A stretch of DNA of 64,000 bases from Maribacter aestuarii (GCF_027474845.2 NZ_CP107031.2:558001-622000), one strand, 5' to 3'. Positions 22,624 through 31,531 are shown, numbered from the stretch's first letter. Made by a program: numbers and translations. The notes: generated by a model not told the origin, from the letters alone.

Positions 22624-22695
22624 AGCCAATGACGAGATTTGAACTCGTGACCTCTTCCTTACCAAGGAAACGCTCTACCCCTGAGCTACACCGGC
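22624..22695 (-). tRNA. tRNA-Thr (anticodon GGT)
   Basis: 72 bases. The acceptor stem GCCGGTG pairs with CATTGGC through two G-T pairs. The anticodon loop TTGGTAA gives GGT; the T-arm is GTTCAAATC. CCA is not encoded (CAA follows). Confidence 0.96.
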
Positions 22696-22706
22696 GTAAA
22701 GTGTTG

Positions 22707-22746
22707 AATCTATCCTTATCAAATAGATTCCTGCCTTCGCAGGAAT
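22707..22746. repeat. Two adjoining palindromes between tRNA genes, probable dispersed intergenic repeat
   Basis: AATCTAT/ATAGATT (22707-22713 with 22723-22729) is followed by a perfect stem ATTCCTGC/GCAGGAAT around CTTC (22727-22746). Short palindromes of the type ATTCCTGC...GCAGGAAT are, from memory, a common dispersed intergenic element in flavobacterial genomes. Only one copy is visible here, so the repeat status is inference. Confidence 0.55.
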
Positions 22747-22769
22747 GACATAACTGTCAGATATTATTG

Positions 22770-22842
22770 AGCGGGAGACCGGGTTCGAACCGGCGACATT
22801 CAGCTTGGAAGGCTGACGCTCTACCAACTGAGCTACTCCCGC
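22770..22842 (-). tRNA. tRNA-Gly (anticodon TCC)
   Basis: 73 bases. A perfect 7-bp acceptor stem (GCGGGAG/CTCCCGC), anticodon stem TCAGC/GCTGA with loop CTTCCAA (anticodon TCC) and T-arm CCGGTTCGAACCCGG. CCA is not encoded. Confidence 0.97.
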
Positions 22843-22890
22843 TTATAAAAAATCAATATTTCAGTAAAGTCCCACAAACAAAAGTTAAAG

Positions 22891-22972
<82 letters not shown>

Positions 22973-22999
22973 TTTTAACCAGTATTTTAAGAACTTAAG

Positions 23000-23073
23000 A
23001 GCCGATAGAGGGACTCGAACCCACGACCTGCTGATTACAAATCAGCTGCTCTAGCCAGCTGAGCTACATCGGC
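23000..23073 (-). tRNA. tRNA-Thr (anticodon TGT)
   Basis: 74 bases. A perfect acceptor stem (GCCGATG pairing with TATCGGC by one G-T), anticodon stem GCTGA/TCAGC with loop TTTGTAA (TGT) and T-arm GTGGGTTCGAGTCCCTC. It is the first gene of the tRNA-tuf-rpoBC series on the minus strand. Confidence 0.97.
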
Positions 23074-23093
23074 ATTTTATACTTTTTATCGCA

Positions 23094-23121
23094 TAAAAAA
23101 GTCCGCTATTTCTAACGGACT
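23094..23121 (-). terminator. Intrinsic terminator after hpf
   Basis: On the minus strand AGTCCGTTA (23121-23113) pairs with TAGCGGACT (23108-23100) with one G-T pair and a 4-base loop, followed by six T residues. It lies about 50 bases after the stop codon of the HPF gene and directly adjoins the candidate promoter of the tRNA cluster. Confidence 0.85.
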
Positions 23122-23122
23122 G

Positions 23123-23151
23123 CAAATGTATTGATTTATTTGTTTATTCAA
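23123..23151 (-). promoter_or_regulatory. Candidate promoter of the tRNA-tuf-secE-rpoBC cluster
   Basis: On the minus strand TTG (23151-23149), 18 bases of spacer and TACATTTG (23130-23123) match the Bacteroidota housekeeping pattern TTG - 17 to 23 bases - TAnnTTTG. Transcription would begin around 23116-23120, inside the first arm of the hpf terminator, about 45 bases before tRNA-Thr. Confidence 0.65.
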
Positions 23152-23173
23152 AACAAAATTTCGAAAATTTTAA

Positions 23174-23476
23174 TTAGGCATACAAACGTAATTTTTGCTT
23201 TCTTTTAATTAGCTTTCGCTCTAATGAATTACATGCAGAATCAACAGCCTCCTCAAAAGATTTACATTGCTTTTTTACAATGAACTTATCCTTTGGAACA
23301 TTTAATTTAATCTCAACGATCTTATTCTCTTTTGCGCTTGTGTTCTCCACCTTTAAATAAACATCGGAACTTATAACCTTATCGTAAAAGGTTTCTAACT
23401 TATCCATACGATTTTGCAAAAAGGAAATTAATTTAACGTCAGCATTAAAATTTACTGATTGTGCATTTACTTTCAT
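23174..23476 (-). CDS. hpf: Ribosome hibernation promoting factor / RaiA family protein (short form)
   Basis: 100 residues from ATG 23476 (MKVNAQSVNFNADVKLISFL), preferred over the ATG six codons upstream because the family begins with this strand. It has the beta-alpha-beta-beta-beta-alpha fold pattern of HPF/YfiA: FLQNRMDKLETFYDKV, KENKIVEIKLNVPKD and SFEEAVDSACNSLERKL. There is no long C-terminal dimerisation tail, so it is a short-type factor that binds 30S subunits in stationary phase. It is 51 bases downstream of xerC in the same direction. Confidence 0.9.
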   Translation of the reverse strand: MKVNAQSVNFNADVKLISFLQNRMDKLETFYDKVISSDVYLKVENTSAKENKIVEIKLNVPKDKFIVKKQCKSFEEAVDSACNSLERKLIKRKQKLRLYA

Positions 23477-23527
23477 AGGCTTAAGTTTTAGCATCCTAAA
23501 AAACTAGGACAGGTTAAACGAATACTT

Positions 23528-24418
23528 TTATTTCTCCCCCCTAGGGTGAGCCGAGGCATGTACTTTTTTTAATTCTGCTATACTATTATGTGTATAGACT
23601 TGCGTTGATGCTAAGCTGGAATGCCCCAATAATTCCTTTACCGCGTTTAAATCAGCCCCTTTGTTCAATAGATGGGTAGCAAAGGTGTGCCTTAGAATGT
23701 GCGGACTTGTTTTCACCTTAGAGGAAACCTCTCTAAAGTACTTATTTATAATTCTATAAACAAGAGTTTCGTATACTTTATTGCCCGATTTGGAAAGAAA
23801 AACAAAGCGCTTATCTATAATATTCTCCAACTTATTTCTCTCCTCGTAGTAGGAGGCAAAATAACCCTTAGTTTCTTGTAGCATCGGAATTATCCTTTCC
23901 TTTTTGCGCTTACCGAGAACCTTTATGGTATCGGATTCAAAATTCACGTCGGTTAATTTGAGGTTAATCAATTCTGACCTTCTCATTCCCGTGGCGTAAA
24001 GCACATGGATGATAAGTCTATCTCGTTTACCCTCAAAATCATCATTATAAACAATTGCGGAAAGCACAGCGTTCATTTCCACTTCCGAAAAAGGAATTTC
24101 AATTTTCTTAGCTGTTTTGAGCGCTTTATGTTTGGCTAGGGGACTTACCTCTATTTCCCCTATTTTCTGAAGGAATTTGAAATAGGCTTTTAATGAAGCA
24201 ATTTTTCTGTTAATTGTGCGATTGGTCACCTTCGTTTCGGACAATTGCACAATCCAATTTCGCACCATTACGTAAGCCGCTTGATCAAGGCCTTTCAATT
24301 CAAAATTATCCGCGCAAAAAGTTGAAAACTCATTTATGTCATTTATATATGCGTTTACGGTGTGAACAGAATAGTTTTTTTCTAGGGTAAGATATTCTTC
24401 GAATTGTGATAGTAACAT
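23528..24418 (-). CDS. xerC: Tyrosine recombinase, XerC-like
   Basis: 296 residues from ATG 24418 (MLLSQFEEYLTLEKNYS); a TTG five codons earlier is the only extension. The N-terminal SAM-like DNA-binding domain is followed by the catalytic domain with the full Arg-Lys-His-Arg-His-Tyr set: ATGMRRSELINL, the lysine turn GKRKKERII, ILRHTFATHLL, LGHSSLASTQVYTH. It resolves chromosome dimers at dif. No dif site or mobile-element cargo is visible beside it, and the rpsU-xerC-hpf neighbourhood is the usual chromosomal one, so it is unlikely to be an element integrase. Confidence 0.93.
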   Translation of the reverse strand: MLLSQFEEYLTLEKNYSVHTVNAYINDINEFSTFCADNFELKGLDQAAYVMVRNWIVQLSETKVTNRTINRKIASLKAYFKFLQKIGEIEVSPLAKHKALKTAKKIEIPFSEVEMNAVLSAIVYNDDFEGKRDRLIIHVLYATGMRRSELINLKLTDVNFESDTIKVLGKRKKERIIPMLQETKGYFASYYEERNKLENIIDKRFVFLSKSGNKVYETLVYRIINKYFREVSSKVKTSPHILRHTFATHLLNKGADLNAVKELLGHSSLASTQVYTHNSIAELKKVHASAHPRGEK

Positions 24419-24462
24419 AGTCAAAGTTACCAATAGTTCCCTTTGGTTAGATTAACGTAACA

Positions 24463-24500
24463 GAAAAAATCCCGTTACGATTATAATCGTAACGGGATTT
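24463..24500 (-). terminator. Intrinsic terminator after rpsU
   Basis: A perfect 13-bp stem ATCCCGTTACGAT/ATCGTAACGGGAT with a TATA loop, followed on the minus strand by a T-run (24463-24468). It lies about 25 bases after rpsU and before xerC. Confidence 0.92.
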
Positions 24501-24523
24501 ATATTCTAAATAGGAACAGAAAA

Positions 24524-24718
24524 TTATATTTCTTCCTGGTCTCTTAAGCCTTGTATATATTGTGCTTTTTGAATCTGCGCTCTGCGCTCTACAGAAGGTT
24601 TCGTAAACTGCTGACGTTTTCTCAACTGTCTCATTGTACCTGTCTTATCGAACTTACGCTTGAAGCGCTTTAAAGCTCTATCTATGTTTTCTCCTTCTTT
24701 TACTGGTATTATTAACAT
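24524..24718 (-). CDS. rpsU: 30S ribosomal protein S21
   Basis: 64 residues, strongly basic, with the S21 hallmark VKEGENIDRALKRFKRKF near the N-terminus and a basic tail. In Bacteroidota S21 helps sequester the 16S anti-Shine-Dalgarno end, in line with the weak Shine-Dalgarno sequences throughout this window. Confidence 0.97.
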   Translation of the reverse strand: MLIIPVKEGENIDRALKRFKRKFDKTGTMRQLRKRQQFTKPSVERRAQIQKAQYIQGLRDQEEI

Positions 24719-24853
24719 GGGCTACAACCTCCTTTCTTTAATGATTAAGGCCGCAAATATATGAACTAATTTATATTCTACAACCATATTTGGTATTTAT
24801 AAACGTAAATACTGAAATTTATGTGACCTAGTATTTCAGAATCGATACAATCT

Positions 24854-26023
24854 TTAATCCTTTGGTCCCTTATACTCCTTCTTGTCTATCACGATTTTCG
24901 CAATAATTTCCCTCAAAATTTCTGAGGTACCCCCACCGATTGGCCCCAATCTGCTGTCGCGTAATAATCTCGCAAGAGGATAGTCCTCTATGTAGCCATA
25001 TCCCCCTAAAAATTGAAGGCAGGCATAGGCGACATCATCCGCCATCTTTGTAGATCTTAATTTTGAAATTGTGGCTTCCTTAACAACGTATTCTCCTTGA
25101 TTTAACTTATATGCAACGGAATAGTTGTATTCTCGGCACATGTCCATATCGGCATAAAGGTCTGCAACAGTGTGTCGCAAGGCCTGAAATTGGTCTATTT
25201 TTTGTCCAAAAGCTTCCCTTTCAGACATATATTGAAGCGCGTATTCTAAAGCATAGTCAGCTCTAGCATGCGCATTAATACCCATAACAAGCCGCTCCAG
25301 GGCAAACGCCTCCATGATATAGGTAAAACCTTTATCTTCTTCCCCTAAAATATTTCCTATTGGTACCTCGACGTTGTCAAAAGCCAATTCCGCAGTGTCC
25401 GAGGCCCTCCATCCCAATTTATTCAGCTTATTTGCAGTAACGCCCTTGCTGTTTCTATCAACCACTAAAATGCTTATCCCTTTATTTCCTACTGAAGGGT
25501 CAGTCTTTGCTGCTACGATCATGTAGTCGCAATAAACTCCATTGGTTATAAACGTCTTGGACCCATTAAGTACATATGAATCCCCTTTTTTTATCGCAGT
25601 CGTACGCATACCTGCCACATCACTACCCCCAAACGGTTCGCTTACCGCCAGACAGCCAATTTTCTCACCAGCAACGCTTGGCGCCAAGTATTTCTTCCTA
25701 AGCTCCTCTCCTGCATTTTTGTTAAGATGTGTCATGGCCAAATAGGCATGTGCCCAAATTGCCGCGGCAAACCCACCGGAATTTATTTTTTGGAGTTCCT
25801 CCAACAAGATTACCGTGTAGAACAAATCCAAACCTAAACCGCCGTCCTTCTCTGGGGTAGCCAGACCGAAATATCCCATCTCACCAAATTTCTCCCAAAT
25901 AAACCGATCAATAGTGCCTGTCTCCTCCCATTTATCTATGTGGGGAACTACTTCTTTTTGTAAAAAATCCTTTAAACTTTGTCTAAATAATTGATGTTCT
26001 TCAGTGAAGTACATACTTTGCAT
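24854..26023 (-). CDS. Acyl-CoA dehydrogenase
   Basis: 389 residues, full length for the FAD-dependent family that forms the 2,3-double bond in acyl-CoA. Motifs are LAVSEPFGGSDVAGMRTTA (flavin contact), SKTFITNGVYCDYMIVAA, a catalytic-base region ALERLVMGINAHARADYAL, and the C-terminal GGYGYIEDYPLARLLRDSR with GGGTSEILREIIA. Substrate chain type cannot be told from sequence; isovaleryl- or short-chain types are possible. The gene ends 4 bases from a helix-hairpin-helix gene with no evident functional link. Confidence 0.95.
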   Translation of the reverse strand: MQSMYFTEEHQLFRQSLKDFLQKEVVPHIDKWEETGTIDRFIWEKFGEMGYFGLATPEKDGGLGLDLFYTVILLEELQKINSGGFAAAIWAHAYLAMTHLNKNAGEELRKKYLAPSVAGEKIGCLAVSEPFGGSDVAGMRTTAIKKGDSYVLNGSKTFITNGVYCDYMIVAAKTDPSVGNKGISILVVDRNSKGVTANKLNKLGWRASDTAELAFDNVEVPIGNILGEEDKGFTYIMEAFALERLVMGINAHARADYALEYALQYMSEREAFGQKIDQFQALRHTVADLYADMDMCREYNYSVAYKLNQGEYVVKEATISKLRSTKMADDVAYACLQFLGGYGYIEDYPLARLLRDSRLGPIGGGTSEILREIIAKIVIDKKEYKGPKD

Positions 26024-26027
26024 AGCC

Positions 26028-26930
26028 TTATTTTTTTAGCGACAAATATAATGCAATTCTGTCTATCTTCTCCATTGGAAAATTCTCTACTTTTGATAAT
26101 TCGTCAAATGAATTTATACTTCCGTTGAGATTCCTATAATCCACGATGCCCTGAGCCACATTTTTTTGAAGATATACTAATTCGGCAATTTCTTGAACGG
26201 ATGCTTCATTGATCTTTATTTTTTCAATTTTGGGTGGATTTAAAACTTTGAATCGGCTTAAAGTTCTTTCCACCACATCCGGCTCCAACCCGTACACATC
26301 GTAAAGTTGTTCGTCAACTAGAAAACCTCTCAACCTATCCCTAAATTTTATGATACGGGCGGACAATTTGTCCCCAATACCATAAATCCGTTTAAGGTCT
26401 TGGGCCGTAGCCAGATTTAAATCCGCTTGTTCAGGCCGCGCTTCATTGGATGCTTTCTTATTAAGAGAGCTTTTTCCATTTTGATTTTCGCTTTCCACTT
26501 TCGGTTTACTATTCCCTTTTGTCCATTCAGGAAATTTGAAGTTTGTTGAAATTGATGCTAAAAGTGAATCAGAGACTTGGGTAACGGTTTGAAATTCCTC
26601 TGCAGAGTTTACGAACTTATTCTGTGCCCTATACTTATGCAAACGGTCAATTTCTTCAACGGACATACCTAAGGTGTAGCCCTTATAGTCCGTAATAAAG
26701 TTGGGATTAAAAGGAAACGCCTGTTTGATTTCGGTTTTCGTGGTGGCTGCCTTTAGACTATCAATCCTTTGTTGCATGGCATCGTTCACTACAAGCGATG
26801 CAGTAGTATCAACTTTAAATTTCTGATATAAAAAGTAGCCGACTTGGACACTTACTAAAAGAAGCAGCAAAAAGAAAATCCCACTTCGTTCTTGCTTACT
26901 GAACGTGAAGTGGGATTTGAAATTTTTCAA
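26028..26930 (-). CDS. Membrane-anchored helix-hairpin-helix (ComEA-like) protein
   Basis: 300 residues. One N-terminal transmembrane helix (~18-36, GIFFLLLLLVSVQVGYFLY) anchors an outside region. At least two helix-hairpin-helix pairs follow: ADLNLATAQDLKRIYGIGDK and, near the C-terminus, INEASVQEIAELVYLQKNVA with VENFPMEKIDRIALYL. A further degenerate unit is near residues 85-130. HhH modules of this type bind DNA, as in the uptake receptor ComEA, so a role in DNA uptake or envelope DNA contact is possible but unproven. It is sandwiched within 12 bases between the symporter and acyl-CoA dehydrogenase genes. Confidence 0.8.
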   Translation of the reverse strand: MKNFKSHFTFSKQERSGIFFLLLLLVSVQVGYFLYQKFKVDTTASLVVNDAMQQRIDSLKAATTKTEIKQAFPFNPNFITDYKGYTLGMSVEEIDRLHKYRAQNKFVNSAEEFQTVTQVSDSLLASISTNFKFPEWTKGNSKPKVESENQNGKSSLNKKASNEARPEQADLNLATAQDLKRIYGIGDKLSARIIKFRDRLRGFLVDEQLYDVYGLEPDVVERTLSRFKVLNPPKIEKIKINEASVQEIAELVYLQKNVAQGIVDYRNLNGSINSFDELSKVENFPMEKIDRIALYLSLKK

Positions 26931-26941
26931 TTTTTTAATGC

Positions 26942-28555
26942 TTAATAAACCTTCTGGATGGCATCCAAGTATCTACTTAGACTCTTTTTAACTTTCGGGA
27001 ATAATATCAATAACCCAATCATGTTAGGGAAGACTAAGGCTAAGATCATGGCATCGGAAAACTTAATCACGGCATCCAAAGTAGCGGCTGCACCGATAAC
27101 GACGAACATAAGGAACAATACCTTATAGACGATATCAGCGGTTTTACCCCTTCCAAAAAGGTACTTCCATGACTGCAGCCCATAATAAGACCAAGAAATC
27201 ATGGTTGAAAATGCAAAAAGAATTATGGCTATGGTAAGTACATATCTAAATCCTGGTATTACCGAATCATAGGCCATGGAAGTTAAATCAACACCACCAA
27301 CATAAGCTCCACTTTCATTAAGTAACACCGTGCTACCCACACCATTTCCATAATCAAAGGCGCCAGCATCCATATTAAAGAATATGATGACCAATGCGGT
27401 CATGGTACATATAACGACAGTATCAATGAACGGTTCCAATAGAGCTACAATACCTTCACTTGCAGGATATCTGGTTTTTACTGCGGAGTGGGCAATTGCG
27501 GCAGAACCGGCACCCGCCTCATTGGAGAAGGCAGCTCTTTGGAAGCCGACAATGATTACCCCTACGATACCGCCAATAGCAGCATCAGGTGAGAAGGCTC
27601 CGGCGAAAATCATTCCGAAAGCATCACCTATATATTTTATGTTAGCAAAAATAATTACCAAGGAGGCCAACACATAAATACCGGCCATAAATGGTACTAT
27701 CTTTTCGGTAACTGATGCTATTTTTTTTATACCCCCAATTATTACGATACCGACCAAAATGGCCAAGATGACACCAATAATCACACCTGTGGCGCCACCT
27801 TCCAAGCTGAGCATGGTAGTTAGCTGCACCGCAGCTTGGTTGGATTGGAAAGCATTACCACCACCAAAGGAAGCTCCAACGCATAAAATTGCAAAAATTG
27901 CAGCTAAAACTTTACCCAAAACCTTCATATTGCCCTCGCTGAGTCCTTTGGACAAGTAATACATAGGTCCTCCATAAACAGTACCATCCGGTCCTACATC
28001 CCTATACTTGACCCCTAACGTACATTCCACAAATTTTGTGGACATACCGATTAAACCACACACGATCATCCAAAAGGTTGCACCCGGACCTCCCAGTGCA
28101 ATCGCAACAGCAACCCCTGCAATATTACCCAAACCTACGGTCCCTGAAACAGCGGTAGCCAATGCCTGAAAGTGACTTACTTCCCCTTCCTCACTTTCGT
28201 CACGGATGGTATCAGGGATATCACCGTCCTCTGTCATGTGAAGTTCCACCTTCTCAAGTCCATACTTCTCAATTTCCTCATATTTTCCACGCACCACGTT
28301 AATCGCCAAAGGAAATTTCGTAATACCTGGAAACTTAAAATAAATGGTAAAAAATGTAGCGCCTAGAATAAGTAATATCAAAACTATCGGAATATTATAA
28401 CCCGCTACCGGAATCGAAGTTAGGACAGTTGCCTCCCACCAAGTTGCAAAAGGCATGAAAGCATCATTTACTTTCTCGTCCAATCCTTTTTCTTGTGCAA
28501 AGGAAAAAACTGGGAGTAAAACTGCAAGAAGGGATAGAAGTTTATACTTCATCAT
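26942..28555 (-). CDS. Alanine/glycine:cation symporter family (AGCS) transporter
   Basis: 537 residues with about ten transmembrane helices and the AGCS core signatures: [74 protein letters not shown] and [19 protein letters not shown]. An N-terminal signal-like segment (FSFAQ at ~17-21) precedes the first core helix and is unusual for the family but common in Bacteroidota members. It imports small neutral amino acids with Na+. The start has tandem ATGs (MMKYK). Confidence 0.95.
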   Translation of the reverse strand: MMKYKLLSLLAVLLPVFSFAQEKGLDEKVNDAFMPFATWWEATVLTSIPVAGYNIPIVLILLILGATFFTIYFKFPGITKFPLAINVVRGKYEEIEKYGLEKVELHMTEDGDIPDTIRDESEEGEVSHFQALATAVSGTVGLGNIAGVAVAIALGGPGATFWMIVCGLIGMSTKFVECTLGVKYRDVGPDGTVYGGPMYYLSKGLSEGNMKVLGKVLAAIFAILCVGASFGGGNAFQSNQAAVQLTTMLSLEGGATGVIIGVILAILVGIVIIGGIKKIASVTEKIVPFMAGIYVLASLVIIFANIKYIGDAFGMIFAGAFSPDAAIGGIVGVIIVGFQRAAFSNEAGAGSAAIAHSAVKTRYPASEGIVALLEPFIDTVVICTMTALVIIFFNMDAGAFDYGNGVGSTVLLNESGAYVGGVDLTSMAYDSVIPGFRYVLTIAIILFAFSTMISWSYYGLQSWKYLFGRGKTADIVYKVLFLMFVVIGAAATLDAVIKFSDAMILALVFPNMIGLLILFPKVKKSLSRYLDAIQKVY

Positions 28556-28636
28556 ATTGTCTATATTTAGTTAGTTTGAAAGATTGGCAATATCCTAAAA
28601 ATAATGTACTGAATCAAATATATCTTCAAAAGATCA

Positions 28637-29643
28637 CTACGCTATATGGAACATTTGATTCAGTTTTCTTATTTGCTCAGGTCTACCCAAAACGATAACC
28701 TTGCTCTTGGGAAGTAATTGTAAGTCTGCTTCTGGATTGATAATATACTCACCATCAGGGGCAATATAGCCAATTATGGTACAGCCCGTTTTCTTTCTTA
28801 AATCCAAATCACGTAACGAATTACAGTCCACTTGATCTGCAAAATCCTCTATGGCAACTTCTTCTAGATTAATGGTGTGCTCTCCTTCCATTGAGAGTTT
28901 ATCCATAAACGTTATCAAATCGGGCATAACCACAAGGGATGCCATGTGATCCCCCCTATTTTATCCGGCATTATAACTTTATTAGCTCCGGCAAGTAGTA
29001 GTTTTTTCTGAGAGGTTATCAGGGAGGCTCGGGAAATAATAAATAAATCCCTGTTCAATTGCCTAGCGGACAACACCACGAATAAATTCATAGCATCATC
29101 TGGCAAGGCAGTAATGAGGTATTGGGCACGTGTTATTCCAGCTAAGTGCAATACATCGTCATCATTAGCATCACCCTCCACAAAAAGAACTTCATCCTCA
29201 TGTTTCTCAATAAGTTCTTTATCCCTTTCTATGACTACAAAAGGTCTTTTATAGGCTTTAAGCCTTTCGGCCGCTTGCATGCCGTTGCGACCATATCCGC
29301 AAACTATTACATGATTGGATAGGTTTTCAATAGTGTTTCTCACCTTTCTCTTTTTTAAAAGTTGTAACGAATTTCTGCTTAAAATATATTCCGTAATAAC
29401 CGAAATAGCAAAACCTACGATTACTACGCTGGTTACAATTAGGATTACGGTAAAAATTTTGCCTTCAGTTTCCATAGGTCTTACCTCAGAAAACCCAACC
29501 GTAGTTACCGTAATAATAGTCATGTAAAAAGCATCAATCCAGGAGTAGTCGGAAATAAACCGATATCCGATTACTCCGAACATCAGGACTACTAAAACGA
29601 GAAATAACGCCAAATATATTTTAGAACGAAAAAGCTTTATCAT
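28637..29643 (-). pseudogene. TrkA-type potassium channel, interrupted by a single-base frameshift
   Basis: The N-terminal frame (29643 down to 28915) encodes two transmembrane helices, a pore loop with filter TVTTVGFSE (~43-51) and an RCK Rossmann domain (HVIVCGYGRNGMQAAERL, VEGDANDDDVLHLAGI). It then runs into unrelated residues after MPDKIGG. The remaining family sequence (HMASLVVMPDLITFMDKLS, then the TrkA-C domain TGCTIIGYIAPDGEYIINP and SKVIVLGRPEQIRKL) continues in another frame to 28637. The break is a run of six C at 28951-28956 (G on the coding strand); a seventh would restore the frame through GGDHMASL. It is a sequencing error, a real lesion or slippage control. It overlaps the PspC gene end by 2 bases of spacing, so the two form an operon. 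Confidence 0.88.
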
Positions 29644-29645
29644 GC

Positions 29646-29873
29646 CTAGAGGTCAAATACCGAAGTTCTTTTTGTATAAATTAAATCCTTGATTTTTAAC
29701 CAAAATGCAAGGAAAAGATATAAAGCAAAACCAAAACCCAATGTAACGAACGTTAAGTAAATAAAAGAAGTACGAACTACCCTAGCCCTAATACCTAGTC
29801 TTTCGGCAATCCTCCCACAAACTTCAAAACCTCTTTTTTGCAAATAATGTAATAAGTCGTAGAATATGTTCAT
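29646..29873 (-). CDS. PspC domain protein (small membrane protein)
   Basis: 75 residues. One PspC domain: GFEVCGRIAERLGIRARVVR followed by a single transmembrane segment (FIYLTFVTLGFGFALYLFLAFWL). In enterobacteria PspC senses inner-membrane stress; the stand-alone Bacteroidota version is uncharacterised. It ends 2 bases before the channel gene starts, suggesting a shared membrane or ion-stress role. Confidence 0.85.
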   Translation of the reverse strand: MNIFYDLLHYLQKRGFEVCGRIAERLGIRARVVRTSFIYLTFVTLGFGFALYLFLAFWLKIKDLIYTKRTSVFDL

Positions 29874-29882
29874 AGTATAAAA

Positions 29883-31163
29883 TTAAGGCTTTAAATTTAA
29901 TAACTCGGAACCAACCACACATTGCAAACATTTGTTCTTGGTACAATAATTATTATATAACTGAAGTAAGGCCTGACTTTTTTCTGCACTTTCGACCGGT
30001 ACCCCAAGTTTTTCATAGTTTTGGATAATGTTATTAGACTCGCTTGCAATACCTCTAATAGTTTGTATAAACGATTCATCTATTGGTAAACCTTTGTATT
30101 TTAGATAACAAAATTTTATAGGTAAAATGGCATTTATGATCAATAGATCTACAAACTTTTTGGAAGTAGTTTTTGAACGTGTTTTAGAAACTTTACCGAA
30201 CGTATAATGATTATCCCAATACGGATTTGCAGTTACTTTTAAAATTTCATAGTAATTACTGTTTTCAGCTTCAATAAGCTTGTGGAACATATTCGGGTTG
30301 GCAGCATATAGCCTTGCTATTTGTGATAAGCGAATAGTTGGAAAATTGGAAGGCCTCAGTTTAAAAAACGCTGGGGGACCTATGGTGGACTCCTCCAAAT
30401 TATGCTTGTGCTTGAGAAAATTAAACTCCTCCTTGAGTTTTAAAAAATGAGAGTCAACAATTTCTTCCGATTCCAAAAGCTTGGCAAGCCCTAGGAGTAG
30501 ACTCTCCATTTGTAATGGTTTGCCTGCTAGTTTTCTTATAATTGAAAAATCTAGGTTGGTACCTAAGTTATAAAAGACATCCCCATTTATTTTAGATCCA
30601 AAATTCTTCAATAAAAGTACGAACAGGACTTTTTCCCAATCGTTTTGAGAAGTCTTTAAAAGCTCTAAAATAACTTCGGATTTTTGTTCCAGTCTTTCAA
30701 TATATAATCTTTCCACCCAGTTGTCCCATTTGAAATTCGAAACTAACTTGATATCTTTTCCACAATTGATAAACTGATGCCGTTGTTGCTCAAACAACTT
30801 CTCATAAGCTTGTAATAATTCATCATTAATATATGCCTTGAGCTCCAAGGTGGGAACTACCGAGCCATCTCCTCTATGCACTCTAATATCATCCTCATAG
30901 ACCACATGCAATATGACATTGTCATAGTTTTTATCATCTTCATGTTTGTGGGCATACCAATCTGAGGAATTCACATGGATTTCCACATTTCCTGCCCATA
31001 GTTGGTCATCAATTTTAATTTGAGCATTAAAAAAGTCGGGGCCTGCCAGCATGTTATGGGTGCCAACTGATAGCACCGATAACAACTCACCATCAGTTGT
31101 TTTCAATTCTAAACTTGGAAATTTTCGGTATTTCCAGATAAAATGAAGCAAATCCTCACGCAT
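29883..31163 (-). CDS. DUF2851 family protein
   Basis: 426 residues starting MREDLLHFIWKYRKFPSLEL, the typical opening of DUF2851. Other family blocks are AGPDFFNAQIKIDDQLWAGN, VEIHVNSSDWYAHKHEDDKN, DNVILHVVYEDD and a C-terminal cysteine-bearing segment (CTKNKCLQCVVG). No catalytic function is known. The N-terminal ~130 residues look like a beta-rich fold with conserved His/Asp, hinting at an enzyme. It is 9 bases upstream of the PspC gene. Confidence 0.88.
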   Translation of the reverse strand: MREDLLHFIWKYRKFPSLELKTTDGELLSVLSVGTHNMLAGPDFFNAQIKIDDQLWAGNVEIHVNSSDWYAHKHEDDKNYDNVILHVVYEDDIRVHRGDGSVVPTLELKAYINDELLQAYEKLFEQQRHQFINCGKDIKLVSNFKWDNWVERLYIERLEQKSEVILELLKTSQNDWEKVLFVLLLKNFGSKINGDVFYNLGTNLDFSIIRKLAGKPLQMESLLLGLAKLLESEEIVDSHFLKLKEEFNFLKHKHNLEESTIGPPAFFKLRPSNFPTIRLSQIARLYAANPNMFHKLIEAENSNYYEILKVTANPYWDNHYTFGKVSKTRSKTTSKKFVDLLIINAILPIKFCYLKYKGLPIDESFIQTIRGIASESNNIIQNYEKLGVPVESAEKSQALLQLYNNYCTKNKCLQCVVGSELLNLKP

Positions 31164-31174
31164 GACCTAAAAGT

Positions 31175-31196
31175 AAAAAACCCGCTTTAAAGCGGG
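31175..31196 (-). terminator. Intrinsic terminator after the rhodanese gene
   Basis: A perfect palindrome CCCGCTTTAAAGCGGG (31181-31196) followed on the minus strand by six T residues (31180-31175). It lies between the rhodanese stop and the DUF2851 start, so the latter needs its own promoter or read-through. Confidence 0.9.
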
Positions 31197-31219
31197 TACT
31201 TAATTTATACAAAACCAAT

Positions 31220-31531
31220 CTAGCCTGCAGTCTCGCCTTCCCAATTCATAAAACCACCTTCTAAATTATAGGCATTAGCGATACCAATGCTGTTCATAAT
31301 GGCACAAGCTTGTCCACTTCTATTACCGGACCTGCAATACACATAGTAATTCTTGGACTTATCTAATTTCTCTAATTCGTCCAAAAATTCCTGCCCTAAA
31401 TAAATATCGATATTCTTAGAATTGGGTATGTATCCTTCCTCTATTTCCTCTGGTGTCCTAACATCTAAAATAAATGCATTGTCATCTTTGGATAATTGCT
31501 CTTCCCATTCTTCTTGTGATAAATCTGCCAT
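31220..31531 (-). CDS. Single-domain rhodanese-like protein
   Basis: 103 residues covering one rhodanese domain: FILDVRTPEEIEEGYIPNSK, then the active-site loop YVYCRSGNRSGQ with catalytic Cys (~66), and NAYNLEGGFMNWEG at the end. There is no signal peptide, so it is cytoplasmic. It probably transfers sulfane sulfur; the natural acceptor is unknown. It is divergent from the marR gene across 140 bases. Confidence 0.93.
   Translation of the reverse strand: MADLSQEEWEEQLSKDDNAFILDVRTPEEIEEGYIPNSKNIDIYLGQEFLDELEKLDKSKNYYVYCRSGNRSGQACAIMNSIGIANAYNLEGGFMNWEGETAG

Noticed and set aside
22563..22748. Plus-strand open frame across the tRNA genes
   Set aside because: It covers tuf upstream and tRNA-Thr antisense; the tRNA structure explains the sequence.
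23528..24418. XerC as an integrase of a mobile element
   Set aside because: Flanked by rpsU and hpf in the usual chromosomal order, with no tRNA-end duplication, direct repeats or cargo genes.
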